A stretch of DNA of 64,000 nucleotides from Cordia subcordata (Eukaryota > Streptophyta > Magnoliopsida > Boraginales > Cordiaceae), in NCBI GenBank assembly GCA_028554755.1, contig JAPTOF010000005.1, positions 14,048,001-14,112,000 on the forward strand, read 5' to 3'. A model generated the notes under the pieces. That model saw only the letters and a list, made by a program, of their open reading frames with translations, did no database searches and was not told where the DNA came from. Position 1 is the first letter of the stretch; every line of letters begins with the position of its first letter. Below are positions 34,501 to 49,500 of this stretch, in pieces. The translations under genes were made by a program, and so were the position numbers.

Positions 34501-37500
34501 TCCTACAGGGACTCTAATTTCACAGGCTCTAACCCAAGCTCCCTGCCTAACACACACGCATGCACAGAGAGAGAGAGAGACTAAACAAAAGGTCACTTGT
34601 GAACTATTAAGTCATGGTGCAAAAGTAAATAAATAAGCTACTGCAGTAGGGGTTTAATGGGCACTGTAGTTGTCAGTAAATCTATCTAAAAGAGAACAAA
34701 GCTCGCTACAATTTCTAGTAAATCTATCTCTTTGATAAGTCTATAGAAAAATTAAAATAAGGAACACTGTTGTTTACACTGGAAGGTTATTTATTCATTT
34801 CCATCTATTTGTAAGACAAGAAACAGATACCATAAAATGGAGATGTTTCCTCATTAACTGCTCAGAACTCTAATCTAATGAGTCTCGATCTAGACAACAC
34901 ACACACACACACACATATAAGATGGTCAAATGTTGTTTCTGATGGTCAAGTGTTGTTTCTGATTTTTACATTAACAGGTTCAAATGATGAGAGATTAGAA
35001 GCTTTAGTTCAATAAGGATTGGTGGTACCTGAGCCATTGACTTTAGGATCATACTGCAGTCATTCAAAGTACAATCCATCAAGTAAATAAGGGGAAGCTT
35101 CAATGTTGCCTTCTTCACATCATCTGTAACATGTCTAACCACTCATCAATAGACCATAAAAAGTAACACACTTTATGTCATAAATTTTCGATTTTCAATT
35201 TACTTGCATGCAATTAACCTCCAAAAGGAGAAAAGATATTACTTTTCTTGATAACTACCTGGCTAAGTGCAAATGCATATCAAGTGTGAACAAAGGTACC
35301 AGAATGACCTTAGAACACTTTTCCAAAGTACAATGAGACAACAAAATCTAAGATGATGATAAAGAACTATCATTATGACTTAAGCACTCATGATTCAATA
35401 TTTTATTATCTAGGTCTGGTTTTATCTTCTAATGAAGCCTGAAGAGAAGTATACAGAAAGCCAGAACTTTTATCAAAGGTTCTCTGAATAACCAAACAAA
35501 AGGAGTTTCTGTGAGAAACTATTAAAGGCCTACATGTTGATCGGTGAATTTTAGATCTACAAACGTTTAATACATACACTGTCAAATAAGATCTTTGGAT
35601 AACATAAGATTTCAAAGAGAATCTCATATATATGGTTTTCAAACATAAGAAAAGCAAAAGAAAAATCATAAAATATCATATGAACTAAATATAGGAAAGA
35701 TTTGAGTATTTGCCTGTCCTGATTTCTATTATGATTTGTAATCGAGGAAATACTCAAACAATTTCTCTCAATTTATGGAATAAATTTATGTCACCAAATT
35801 CATCAAAAAGCATGGACCTTGAGCTCCAACGATGGTGGTCAACATCCTATACTTTGACAAGCTAGCAAATAGATCTGCAAGCTTTAAACTATGCACCATG
35901 TACCTTTCCTTTCGATTCTAATTCTCTTTCTGCCACTTTATACTTTTGAAAGATGGTCCACCGGTTTCAAATATTGAGATTAGATCAAAGTAGCTGGCAC
36001 AAAGGCTCCTTGAAAGATTTTTTCGCCACTTAAGTGCCACAAGAAAAAACTCATCAATCCATTTGTTATTTAAATTCTTCCCAATTGTTGAGTGCTCTAG
36101 TGTGGAGGTGAACATAGTTGGTTCACATTTTGCAATATAATCACTGATGATTCTACCAATACCCTAAGGAGTATTAAGAATTGAATCGTGCAAAGATTTG
36201 TTTACTTTAATTGGAAAAGAAAAATTTAAGAAGAAAAAACGCACCCTAGAATGGAATCGTGGAAAGTTACTTGTACTGAAGCTATTGGTTAGTTAAGACA
36301 TGAACCATGGATGAAAAATAGGTTTTCAGTGTTAATTTATTGTGCCTATGTGAAGCTTCTGCAAGCAATCTAATCATTCTTCACAAAGATCGAGTTCCAA
36401 TGTTAATCAGCTACACTTGTACATAAAGCTTCTACCAGAACTAGAAGAAAAAATTGTGCAGCAAAAGTAATTGTTTTCGTTTCTTACCACGAGTGACCAA
36501 AGTCTTATCACTCCACGACCCTTCTTTCAGCATATTTGCATAGCCCTTAATTGCTCGGTAGACTTCACGAACAACCAGTTCCATCCTTTGGCAAAACCCA
36601 CACCAATTATTGCTGAAAAGAACCAAGACATTCCTATTTGGGCCTTCACCAGTACTTCCCCTGTCAGATCGGTTACCAAATACTAACTCAGCAAATGTGC
36701 GAGTTGTCACTCGAGGTATAGAGTCCACCTCATGAAAATCCAGATTAATAAATGGAGGAGATGGAGCCTCCCTAGTCTTCAGAGCTATGGGCTCAGATTG
36801 CTGGTATGGAGAAAGACTTCCATTAAGAAACCTATGAATAAAATCGGACAGCAAAGAGAAGCTAAATATTGCATGGTCCTGCAAGACATAATGATGCTGC
36901 TGTATGGGATCAATGATGACAACTGAAGGGATCTTTGATCCTCCCGTCAGGGCTTTAAGTAATCTGTAATTTCCATCATAAAAGAAAAAGGAACCCCATG
37001 AGCTTTTTCCCCATTTTTGCTCATCTACACCTGCGAGTGTTTCCTCATTAACCTTGTCATCTTGTGCGCTATTAGTTTCTTCCTTGTTATGATTACCATC
37101 GGATTGTGCAGAGAGTGAGCTCAAGTGCATAGAATTCTTCTCATCATCCCTCTCAGAAAATTCACCAACAGTAGGTTTGGATTTTACTTCAGGTTCCACA
37201 TCTAATTCTCCAGTCACATCTGATGTTTGTTCCTTCCCTGAATCAATATTGCCTTGAAGAGAACCTTCTGAAGAGGGTCCCGAAACTTGACCAGACAAAG
37301 CTTCTGTCTCTCCCAGTAAAGCTCCAAGACCTTTAATGTCGACATCTTCAGATAGAAGTTGGAATCCCACATCTTTTGCAAGTGTGCTTAATTTCAGTTG
37401 CTTCTTTCTCTGAAGTACATATTCCAAGATCTCCTGCAAGGAACTACCTTGTAGATCTGAAACAAGATGTTCAACATTAACATGTTTTCCCTCTTTCATT

Positions 37501-40500
37501 ATCATTATAGACACCTCTTTCTGGGCTATTTTCTGATAGGCTGGAAACAATTCTAGTCCTTGGTGCTTGGAAGTACTCGTTGGTGCAGGATAAGTGCTTG
37601 CTGAACTCATCAGTGGCCTGACAGTGGTTCTTCTACTGATTTGATGTGACGGCTGATAATTCAGAGCAAACTCTCTAAAAGCACCAAGAGCTTCCCTGCT
37701 TTCCTTTTTAATTTCAAGCGAATCAGATGATCTATCAATGAATAGAAGTATTGATGGCTTATTTGCAGGTAAAGCGGGCTGTACATCAGGTATATGATCT
37801 TCCAGCTGCATTTACAGAAACAAAGTTCAAGCATTACAGTGAAAATGCTGCATTATGACAGAGAACAAAGGCACCCAAAGAAAGAAAAAAATGAGCTGAT
37901 GACTGAAATCACAGTGCATTATATGAAATTAACTCATGATATTAGAATGTAGACACAATCTGGTAAACAATCAAAATCTGCTCACAAATGACCTTGTCTA
38001 CTGTTCTTCTTCCATACTCAAACTGAAAGTGAAAATAATTTCAGTAGAGGAAGTAAGAAAATGAACTATTAAGCAAGGCTACTCCAAACCAAATAAGCAC
38101 AATGATTTTAATGTGTTATCTGATCACGCTAAATATACGAGGAACAAACTTGTTTGACCAGACTGGTCTGCATGTCACCATCCACATGGTTTCCCTTACC
38201 TTTTGTTAAGTAAGAGAGGACTGAAATACAAGGCTAAAGCAATATGGCAAACAGTGATCGGTGATTGCCCTTCTCCAATCCTTATTATCCAACCTAAGAG
38301 GAAACAACTGACGTCTTTCACTTATTAAACAGGGTTCTGAGGTCAGTCCACTACCCCTGGATGCCAAATCTAATTTTGCAGGTATTACTTTGCTAATCTG
38401 TCATAAATCTACAATTAATCTTGCAAACTAAGTTCCTCCGATAATATGTTTCAGGTCAACCGGAAATGTCATGCCAGGATATTGGCCTATGAAATATTCT
38501 AACTTAATCATCAATCTGACAAAAGTTTGCCAGAGAGAGCATAACATCAAATACCGATGATGAAGCAATCTCATAAATCAGCTGGATTCTACAAACAAAT
38601 GCCTAACAAAGGGATTAGAAACAACTTGCCTCCATAATAAGTGATGATTGAGTCTGTAAAACAGTTTTGAGATTATCAAATTCTTTGACAACTTTTGGAG
38701 CACCGGGATAACCTGCTACATGTGAAGTTACAAAACAAGAACCAGAATATTCCACATTGAGCAATGATAGCAGTGATCTGTCACGAATAACACCAAATCT
38801 CAACCTTTCAGGAGGAAGGAAGAAATCTCTCACAACAGTCAAGAACTTTGGTAAGAACTGTTCAAAGTTCTGATATTCCTCAAGAGTACATGTGACTGCA
38901 CCATTATGTGTTGTATTCTCACCCTCCAGCAACAGGCTGTCATTTACCGAAGTAAACTCATGAAACCAGGGAATCCCCCTGACAACTTTCCCAGCATCAC
39001 ACTCCATCTTGCCATTCTCCATCAACTATTTAGAGAGACATGAGTAAACAATCAGAAACTACTAGATAATATGTTATACTTTATAAACAACTTGAAACTA
39101 CCATCCACCTTTGCTCTTTCCTTCGCCCGCAGTGCAGGAGTTGCATCAGTCTCCTCGGTGAAACTTGATACCGAATAACCTTCTGCAGGGAAAACAAATT
39201 TCTGCATGATTGAGAAGGAATGATAAAGAAGGTGGGGGAGGGAGGTGATATGCTCACAAGTTTAAATATATCCACAATGGAAGTTCAGTTTGTGTTCTTC
39301 ATTGGCCTTGGATATCTCTTCATTTCACATGACCCATGCACACTTGTAATTAGATGAACCAAATCAAAAGGGCAAGCAATTAGCAGGATAAACCATACTA
39401 TATCAGCCTTCATTAACCAATTTAGCATTTCCAAAAGACACCATAATTATTATCCATTCACACCCATAAAGGCTTTCCCTTGTACTAGAAATTCCATCCA
39501 AGATCAAATGATTTCAGAAAGCTTCGGGCATTGGAACAAATATAGCTTATCATCAAGTATTGAATAAGTGCTGTCAGTTTCCTCAATTTTAAACTTTTCT
39601 ATGAACATGCTGATGCATGGCAATTTTGGCCACAATTTGAAGATAAGTATTGTATGGTTTACAAAGAGATTATTGGCATAAAGGAACTGGATGATCCTAT
39701 TTGGCCAAATACCTAGCGACAAACTCCAGTGTTCCTTTCATTACGGTATTTATGAACAAGTTTCCAAATAAAAAGCCTAAAGGTTTTCTTATTGATGATA
39801 TCGATATTGATGATAGTAACGATATCGATCATGACCTTGACAAGGAGCCACTAGAACTGCTAACTAGGATGGATGCGCCCTAGCCATAAAAGGATCAATA
39901 CTAGGCGCTGTGCATATCGACCCCCATAGTGCTGTAGCTAACATGTTAAGTATCCAGCTTGAGGAGTATGTTCACAAGAATGAAATTCAAAGGAATTGAC
40001 AGAGCCCACACAAGTGGTGGAGCACGTGGTTTGAGGCAAACTTTGAACAATAGATTTGACCTAAAAAAAACAGGGGTCAAGGTCGGCCAGTGAGCTGATG
40101 AGGGATAAGCTTCGTCGGCAAGGGGGAAATAGCCCGAATCACCAGCTAAGGCCCGTAAATGACAACTCAACCACTTGTGTCTTTCTTGGATATGCTCATT
40201 CCAGGTATAGATGCTATGACGTGAAATCCAAGAGACTCTTTTGATTGCAATGAATTTCTGTTATTCAGGGAACCTCTTTAGGGTAGTCTAAAGTTATAAA
40301 GACAGCATTTTTCCTACTTTAACCAAAATTTTTAGTTCATGTTTATTTAAGTCACGAGGTTAGGCTTTAGAGAATCTTTTTTAAAGAATTCCCTGAGGCA
40401 TTCTCTTATTGCTTGCTCCTGCTTGCCCTACTTGGATACTTTATTATACTCAGTGGTCCCTACAGCTGCTTTGGTGCATTGTTTTTCCTGCAGATTGCAG

Positions 40501-43500
40501 CACAAGGTTCTGGTTATCAGAGCAAGCCTCAACTCTAGAATTTGTAGGCTTCATGACAAGGAACGGGAGGCTCACATAGAGGCGAACATAAGAGCTTGAT
40601 GGATATAGCACCTCAATTAGCATAATAACAGGAGAAATTAAGAACTCATAAGATGGGCAACCCGGTAATGGTAGTTGTCCAGGTGAAAATCTACCACTCC
40701 AACCTGACAGTCTATCAAAAGAAGCATTTGGAGTAAATCTGAAAGTCAAGAATGGTTTGACCTGAATCTGATATGATCTTTTACAAACAATTAAATGAAA
40801 GAGATGAATTTCGGTTGAGGGCAGAAGACAATATCAGTTGGGATCAATTTTGGTCGAGGGCAGAAGACAATATCAGTTGGGATTTCCCACCACCTATTGA
40901 TGAGTTATGGATGATAATTATCTGATTGACTTGGGTAATGGTAATGCAAATTAGTTGGATATTCTAGCAAAAGGAGAACATACAGGCAGAGGTGAACTTA
41001 GATTCAACATGTGAATATAATTCAAACAATTGCTCTGGTGCATTGCTGTTTGATGATAATTCTAAGAAAGATAAGGCTGCAGCAAACCACCTTTTTGTGT
41101 GTGTTAATGATAGTTCTCATAATGCAGACTCACACTTTGATCATCTCTGGGAAGATTTTACTGAACACAAAATCAGGAAAGAATGACAATATAGCAGCAG
41201 ACTTGCATATGTTAACTTCGAAAGTAATAAAGTATACTGCCTAAGAGCTATGTAATTACTAGTTGTACAGGAATGTACTACTATAGTGTGCATAGAGTTA
41301 GAAGAATGCCAACTGTGCCAGCTGTACATGATTAGTTAGGTAGTTATAAGATTCTGTCACTATGCTGGTATTATCTATAAATAGCTGTGCCAAACAGAAT
41401 ATTCAACACTCAGGAATAATAACAATTCTCTCATTTTCTCTCTCTCTCTCTATCTCTGTAAACTCTATCATGGTATCTAGAGCTAAGAAGGCTTAAGCGC
41501 CATTTTCTTTCTTTTTCAAATCTTTGTGAATCCTCCATGGAAACAGCTCGATCCTGGAGCTAATAGCTGCGCCACTTCTGCAATAATGATCTCCAACAAA
41601 ATGTCACAAGATCTTCAACTGCTGAAGCTCTTCTCTTCTCCAGATCAAAATTAGGGTTTCGTGATCCTTTTCTCTTCAATTTCTCCATTTCTTAGCTTTG
41701 ATTCACAATTATCCAGTGAATTTTTACACAGATTTATCTCGCAAGCTCTTCTGGTAAGGATTTCTCAAATTCTGTCTATTTTTCATGGCTCTTCCATTTG
41801 ATCAAGCTCCACCTTTTGGTTTGAAGATTTTTCTTCAACAATTTCCAGCTGCTGTGAACATTAAATTGGATAATTCCAATTATTTTATGTGGAAAACTCA
41901 ATTTCAATCTCTGCTTAGGGCTATTTGACTAATTGATCATGTATTAGGGAGAATTCCATGCCCTAGATCACTCCTTTTGCTTGACGATGGCTCCACTACT
42001 CTTAATCCAGAGCATTCTCAGTGGCTCATTATGGATAAGTACCTAAAAAGTTGTTTTTATGCTTCTGTTATACCTCTCATTCTATCACACATAGCAACAA
42101 TTCCTTCAGTTGTAGAGATCTGGACCACATTAGAGCAAAGATACAAGTCAGGCAGCAGGTCACACATTCATCAATTGAGGCACAAGCTTCATAATATATC
42201 CAAAGGCACAAAAACCATTCAACAATACCTAGATGACATCAAAACAGTCACTGATGGGCTATGTGCTGCAGATGAACCTCTGATGGGCTATGTGCTACAG
42301 ATGAACCTATGAAGGAATAGGAGGTCATCTTTTATATTTTGAAAGGACTTCCTCTTGCTTATGACTCACTTATCTCCTCTATCAGAGTGAGAGACACCCC
42401 TGTTACAGTTACTATGCTCACTAATCTACTTCTTAATGAGGAACTCAATCTCTCTTTCAAAAACAAACTCACTGTCACTGAATAAACTACCACTTCTCCT
42501 GAATCTGAGATTCACAGTGCTCTCTATACTAATTCAAACCCTACAAGGGGCAAAGGCAGGGGAAGAAATTCTAACAGAGGTGGCAGAGGAAGAGGACAAG
42601 GTAGAGGTCAAAATCCATCAGCTCAGTCATCTGGAACCACTGACAATAATCCTACTTCTTTGATATGCCAAATTTGTGGCAAGCCCAACCATAATGCACT
42701 TCAATGTTGGCATAGACTTGACACAACTAATTATTTCTATGTCAAGCCTGAGCCCTCATCTCAAACTGCTTATATCACTCAGACTGCTACCTCATCTGCT
42801 CCATCCTCTACTTGGTATATTGACACAGGGGCTTCCACATATGTCACTCATGATATTTCTCAACTGCAGCAGTCTCAGCCTTATAAAGTAATGACTTAGT
42901 CGCTCTTGGGAATGGTGCTACACTGTCCATTCAAAACATTGGACATGGTATACTTCACACTTCTACTATCTCTTTTCACATTTCTAATCTTCTGTATATA
43001 CCATTTATATCTAAAAATCTTGTTTCAATCTGTCAACTTACATATAATAATTATTGTACTGCTATCTTTGATGCTAAGGGAGTCAAAATTTTGGACAACA
43101 CATCCAATTTGGTGCTATTCCATGGCCCCTGTGAGCATGGCCTTTATCTTATTCCTTCCGCAGTGTCCACTTCAACTCAGTCATCTTCTACAGCCTTTCA
43201 TTGTGTCTGCACCAGTTCTGACTCTTCTCAAGGAAGGATTTGGCATTAAGATTGGGTCATCCTTCAAGATTTGCTTCCAACATCATTTATAGTTCAATAA
43301 ATAGGCAAATAAGCTATTGCACTGAGCATTGTATAGATTGTTCTGTTTCAAAGGCACATAAAAAGCCATTTACTCTTTCTGGAAATAAAACTAGTTCTCC
43401 TTTTGAACTAGTTCATTCTGATGTATAAAGGCCTGCTCCTATTTCCTCTTGCATGCAATACAAATACTACTCAATATTTCTTCATGATTATACAAGGTTT

Positions 43501-46500
43501 CCTCGATTTATCCTTTAAAGTTGAAATCAGAAGCTTTTGTTGCTTATCAAAGCTTCCATGCCATGGTCAAAACTCAGTTTCATACTGAGATTAAGATTTT
43601 TAGAACTGACAATGGAAAAGAGTACATCAACTCCCAGTTTGCCATTTTTCTTTAAAAACCAAGGCACCATACATCAAACTACTAGCTCTCATACCCCAGA
43701 ACAGAATGGGAAAGTTAAAAGGAAACACTTGCATCTAATTGAAACAACTCTTGCATTACTAAATCACAACAACCTACTAGGAAAATATTGGCTTGAAGCT
43801 CTGGCTACTGCAAACTACCTTATCAATAGGACTCCCACACCTACTTTGAACAATAAATCACCATATGCATGCTTGTACTCAGAACAACCTAATTACAACG
43901 CTCTTAAAGTCTTTGGCTGCCTATGTTTTCCTTGGCTCAGGCCATACACCACTCACAAATTGCAAAATAGGTCTCATCCATGTGTCTTTCTAGGGTATTC
44001 TTCAACAACAAAAGGATACAAATGTCTGTACATGGTTACTAATAAAGTATACTTGTCCCAGCATGTACAATTTGTTGAGAATACTTTTCCCTTTGCTACT
44101 CAAACCTCTGACACACTCTCAATTCCTCAGTTTCCACCTAATTTTCTGAGTCATGGTACATCACAAGACTCTCACAGTCACATCTCAATCTCTGACACAA
44201 GCTCATCTGTTCTATTCACTGTTGTTTCTCAGTCAAATTCATCTACTCCTCAAAGTCCAATGCTCTTCGAATCCATTTCAGTTTCTTCTTCTCAATCACA
44301 TTATCCACATTTCACAAATTCCAATTCACAAATGGCCCAGTCATCCTCATCTACCTCACACTCTTCTTCTACTGTGCAATCTCAATCCTCACCATCACTC
44401 ACTACCTCTATGCCTATCCCAAATTATTAGGGTCCTGTTAACATTCATCCCATGCTCACTAAGAGTAAAATAGGATCTCTACCTCCACCCTCATACAATC
44501 TACACACTGTAGCACTAGCCTCACCACAAACTAAGCCTAGTACCTTTAATGAGGCATCAAAATATCCTTGTTGGCAGAAGGCTATGAATGAAGAATTTGC
44601 TGCCTTGCAAAATCAAAATACCTGGACATTAGTTCCTTTACCAGATGGAAGACAACCAATTGGTTGTAAATGGGTTTATAGGATCAAAAGAAATGCAAAT
44701 GATACTATTTCTAGGTACAAAGCAAGGTTAGTTGCTAAGGGTTTTCATCAAGAATAAAGAATTGATTATGGTGAAATTTTTAGTCCTGTAGTTAAATCTC
44801 AAACAATAAGGATTGTTATCTCTATGGCTCTACATTTTGGATGGAGACTCCATCAACTGGATGTGGCAAATTCCTTTCTTCATGGTGACTTGGAAGAAAC
44901 AGTCTACATGACTCAACCACAGGGCTTTGTGGACAAAACCAAATCAGATTATGTCTGTAAGTTGCACAAGTCCCTTTATGGGCTAAAGCAAGCTCCAAGG
45001 TCCTGGTTTTCCAAGCTCTCTACCTTTTTGCTAAGCCAAGGGTTTTCAAATACTCCTGCAAACAACTACCTATTTGTCCAGTGTACACCTACTCATATTC
45101 TAGTCTTGCTAGTTTATGTTGTTGATATTGTACTTACTGGAAGTTCTAAAACAGCAATTCAATCTTTTATTCATGCAATGAATTCACATTTTGCCATGAA
45201 ATACCTTGGCAAACTTTCATATTTTCTAAGCATAGAAGCCCAAGAGTGCTCTGCTGGTCTCTTACTTTGTCAAACCAAGTATGCTTAAGAAATATTGGAG
45301 AAAGCAGGCATGATTAACTGCAAATCTTCTACTACTCCGTTAGCTTCTCATCAATCTACTATCCACTCCATTTTCTAATCCAACACATTTCAGAAGCCTA
45401 GTGGGAGCTCTTCAGTACCTTACCATGACTAGGCCAGATATTCAATTTGTTGTTAGTCTTATCTCTCAAAGGATGCATTCTCCTACAGAAGATGACTATA
45501 GCCTCTTAAAAAGGACTCTCAGATACATTAAAGGGACCCTAGCTCAAGGTCTTCTCTTTAGGCCTGTTGCTCTTACTTTGCATGGGTTTTCAGACAATGA
45601 TTGGGCATCAAATGTGACTGACAGAGGATCTACAACAGGATTTTGCATATTTCTTGGACCAAACTTAATTTCCAGGTGCTGAAAAAAACAGCCAACAGTG
45701 TCTAGAAGCTCTATTGAAGCAGAATATAGAGCTATGACTCAAACATCAACTGAGCTCGTTTGGTTAACCTATATTCTCAATGCTCTTCATCTTCCAGTAG
45801 CTTGGCCTGTGACAATGTCTCAGCTCTTGCACTAGCTTAAAATCCAATCTTTCATAGTAGAACAAAACACATAGAATTGGACTACCATTATGATAAGGAA
45901 TTGGTACTAGCTAAAAGATTACAAATAACATATCTTGCTTTAGCAGAACAGCTGGCAGACTTCTTCACAAAATCATTACCTAGCTCTTAGTTCTACTATC
46001 TCAAGAACAAGCTTCCACTGGCAATCCACCATCAGCTTGAGGGGGGATAATAGAGTATACTGCCTAAGAGCTATGCAAATACTAGTTGTATAGGAATGTA
46101 CTACTATAGTGTGCATAGAGTTAGAACAATGCCAGCTGTGCCAGCTGTACATGATTAGTTAGCCAGTTACAAGATTTTGTCACTATGCTAGTATTATCTA
46201 TAAATGGCTGTAACAAACAGAATATTCAACACTCTAAAATAATAACAATTCTCTCATTTTCTCTCTCTCTCTCTCTATCCCTGTAAACTCTATCAGAAAG
46301 TAAATATCAAGACACTTCTGGACTGTAATTCTTATTTAATTTCAAGAGTATTTCAAATATGTCTTTTCTAAGAATTTGAAGATATCAAGTAGGTACATGG
46401 AACTACTCTTGTGGATGCTAAAGTGATGAATAAGATATTGAACAATGGGAACTAGAAAGCATCAAACTAAATATGGTAGAGTATAAAAGAGATCCAATAG

Positions 46501-49500
46501 ATGGGGGCAAGAAATGCCAATTTTTGCTAATTCCTCTAACCCTGGAAGGTGGAAGATGAACATCATAGGCCATCATCATTCTAAATAGATCTAAGTTCCC
46601 TCATACATATGGAATTCATGTAGCCCAAGTTTTGAGCATAACTCATAGTTCTTTTTCTTTTCTGTGGAGACTATTAGCAAACTTAGGAAATTACTAGTAT
46701 ATGGACCCAAGCGAAGCTTCGGGTATTATATATTTTTTATATTATGTTTTATATAATTTAGATATTATGTGAGTAAAATGAATCAGCTTTACACGAACTT
46801 TCAAGTGAATGAGATTGGTCGAGTGGTCTTAGTTGGAGAAGAATTTAATAATGTATTAAAGCAGTATTTTTTTAAATTTAAATATTCATAAGGCTGAGGA
46901 TATAAAAGATAAAAGTTAACAAGTTAGTTTAATTTTTTTAATTTTTTATTCAGATTGTCAATGATAAAAAATTGAGCTAAGCAGTAAAAAAATAAAACAA
47001 AATAAAATACTAAAAATTTTAAAGAAGGAACTGCAGGATGAAACCAGACATCCTATTCAATTATTAAATAAAAAAATTAAAAAAACCCCATCCTAAGCAT
47101 CAAACCAAAATAGTAGAACACTTTACGTCCCATCTGACATCCTAACTTCTTAGAACTAAAAAGGAAACAAAAAAAAGAATACGCTTGTCAGATAGAAGCA
47201 TTGAGAAAAAAAAATGCAGAAAGAATCATAGGTTTAATATGGCATTCCAATTTAGATTTATACTATAAGTAGATAAAGATGTTAAAATTTAAAAAAAAGT
47301 TACTTTATTTTCAAAAAAGTTTTTATCAATTTATCAACGATAAAAAGATTGATGTTAACTATTAAAAAATAAAATATAAAAAAATAAAGAAAATGCCGCT
47401 CTACCTAAGCATTAAAGAAGAAAACAATATACCCACACTAAAAGAGAAAAAAATGGAAAAACAAGACTAGGACACTAATTTGTCCAAAAAGATAATATAC
47501 ACTAATTTTTCAAAAAAGAAAAAAGGAAAAAAAAAGAATAAGCTAAAATGGATGGGTGCATAGCTGTTACTTGTTCGTATTGTACAATACATATTGTACA
47601 ATGTGCTACAAAACACCCAAAAAACTATGCGTATCTATGGGAGTATCGGAAATTGTACTATATCGAGCATTTTATCGTTTGATAAGATTCATATTGCTGC
47701 GTATCATTGATCCCGGCAATATGCATGGATACCCTTTTTTCTCTCATTTCATAGCATAATAGCGCCTTAAAACCCTAAATAGACCTATTTCTCCTATCAG
47801 GTCTACTTGTTTATCTCATTTATCTTCTTTACTTCTTTCTTTTCTTTTTGAAGTTTTAATCATGGATAACTTTTTAATTCAAACTTTTTTATTTTGGGTT
47901 TGACTCTAAAGACTACAAGGTATTTAATCATTTCTCTCTCTTCTTCCGACAAGACTGCACAACACAAGCATCTATAATTAAAAAAAAAAGAATCAATTTT
48001 TTATGTAGTGATTGGTAACTATGAGCAACTCCAAAATTGTTAATGAACCATCACAATATGTTATCAAGCAAAGAAACAAAATAAAAGGCTTGACCGGTGG
48101 CAAGTCCCGAGCCACACCTGATACCTAGGGCTTCCTTGTGCCGTAGGGTTGCCTCAAGGAGGAACAAGACTGCTTAGGTTAGGGAGGGGGGGTTACAGGG
48201 GGGAAGGATTTTTCTTTGCCCTCTCTGAGAGCGCCAAAAAAGAGTTCCCTTCCCTCTAGTATGAGCTTCAGGTTCGGGGTCTCGACTAAAAAAAAACACC
48301 AAAAAACGGCTCATAGGACAGATCTGGTGATGGTGGAGCTTTGGTCCCTATGGGAATTTCGAGAAGACTGTCCTTAGAGGGAGATAACTTCGCTCCTCCC
48401 TTAGGTGTGTCAGACACACCTACGAGGCCCTCGTCACGCGGCACGCCGGAGATCCTTGAGTACGCGCCATTATTGCAAGTTTGTTTAGACTTGCTAGTAA
48501 TCAATAGTTAAAGTTTAAAACTTCATATTAGACATTAGAATATTAACTACATACTATTTATTAGGGTATTTATCATTCTCAAGCTTACTTATATTTTGAT
48601 AATGTATCATATGCTACGATAGAATACATGATACAAAAAATTAACATTTTGATACACAATATATATCTCAATTTGATAACCTTGGTTGAGGGGATGACAC
48701 ATGGCACCCACTCAAACATTCAGTGTCACCCCCTCAACCATTTTATTAGATAGTATAAATTTGAATCTAGTTATGTTCTACCGTTATGGAAATATGTTAG
48801 AGTTAGCCATAAGTTATAAATAAGGTATTTTAGGAACTTTAGTTATACTTCTAGCAATGATTTATTAAAGTAACAAGATTAGGGTCTTAGAGTGGATTTT
48901 TCAAGAATTGATTATCCACTTTTCATCCATGATGGCTTTCCTCTCTTTACATGGAACTGCTTGTAGTCTTAGTTTCATAATCTATTGACCATCTTTAGTT
49001 TTTAACAGCGTCTCTGGTTGTTATTTCTCCTGCACCACATGCACCATGGCCTAGACCCACCAAACCTTTGTTGGGAGGATGGGAATGTCTCCTGATAAAA
49101 TGAATGAAAGTAAAGCAAGAGAAAAGAAAACAATTTTTCCACATGTTTGTTTGAAGGGAAATAGGATGCTTAAAGTAGGTAATTACCAATTTCTAAACTG
49201 CGATAATATAAGGCCCTGTATAGTCATAGAAAACTGTTTTCCTGAAAAATTTTCCACAGAAAATGGAATATCTTGTTCACTAAGAAAAATTTTCCAAATT
49301 GAAAACTGGAAAACAGTTTTCCAAATTAAAGAATAATTGTGAAAAACTGTTTCCTTCAATAATTTTGGAGTGTATTCTAACTATTCTCTACATTGAAAGC
49401 ACATGTAAAAATCCGGAACTCCAATCTATTGATCCTTGGTTCAATTCCCCTTATTATCTTATTTTCTTGTAACTCTTTTTACTTTTAACTTCACCTGACA

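Larger units (their letters stand above)
41225..46293 (+). mobile_element. degenerate Ty1/copia LTR retrotransposon
   Basis: LTRs of 246 bp lie at 41225-41470 and 46048-46293, with ends TAATA(A/G)AG...CTCTATCA (originally TGATAGAG). A 5-bp duplication GAAAG flanks the element (41220-41224 and 46294-46298). The primer site TGGTATCTAGAGC begins at 41471, and the purine tract GAGGGGGGA precedes the right LTR. The order gag, protease, integrase, RT, RNase H defines copia. About 18 differences between LTRs by eye suggest an old insertion. It sits in intron 2 of the thioredoxin-AlgH gene, antisense to it. Confidence 0.95.

Noticed and set aside
49420..49460. B-box-like GGTTCAATTCC.
   Set aside because: It is isolated, with no A-box at the right distance.
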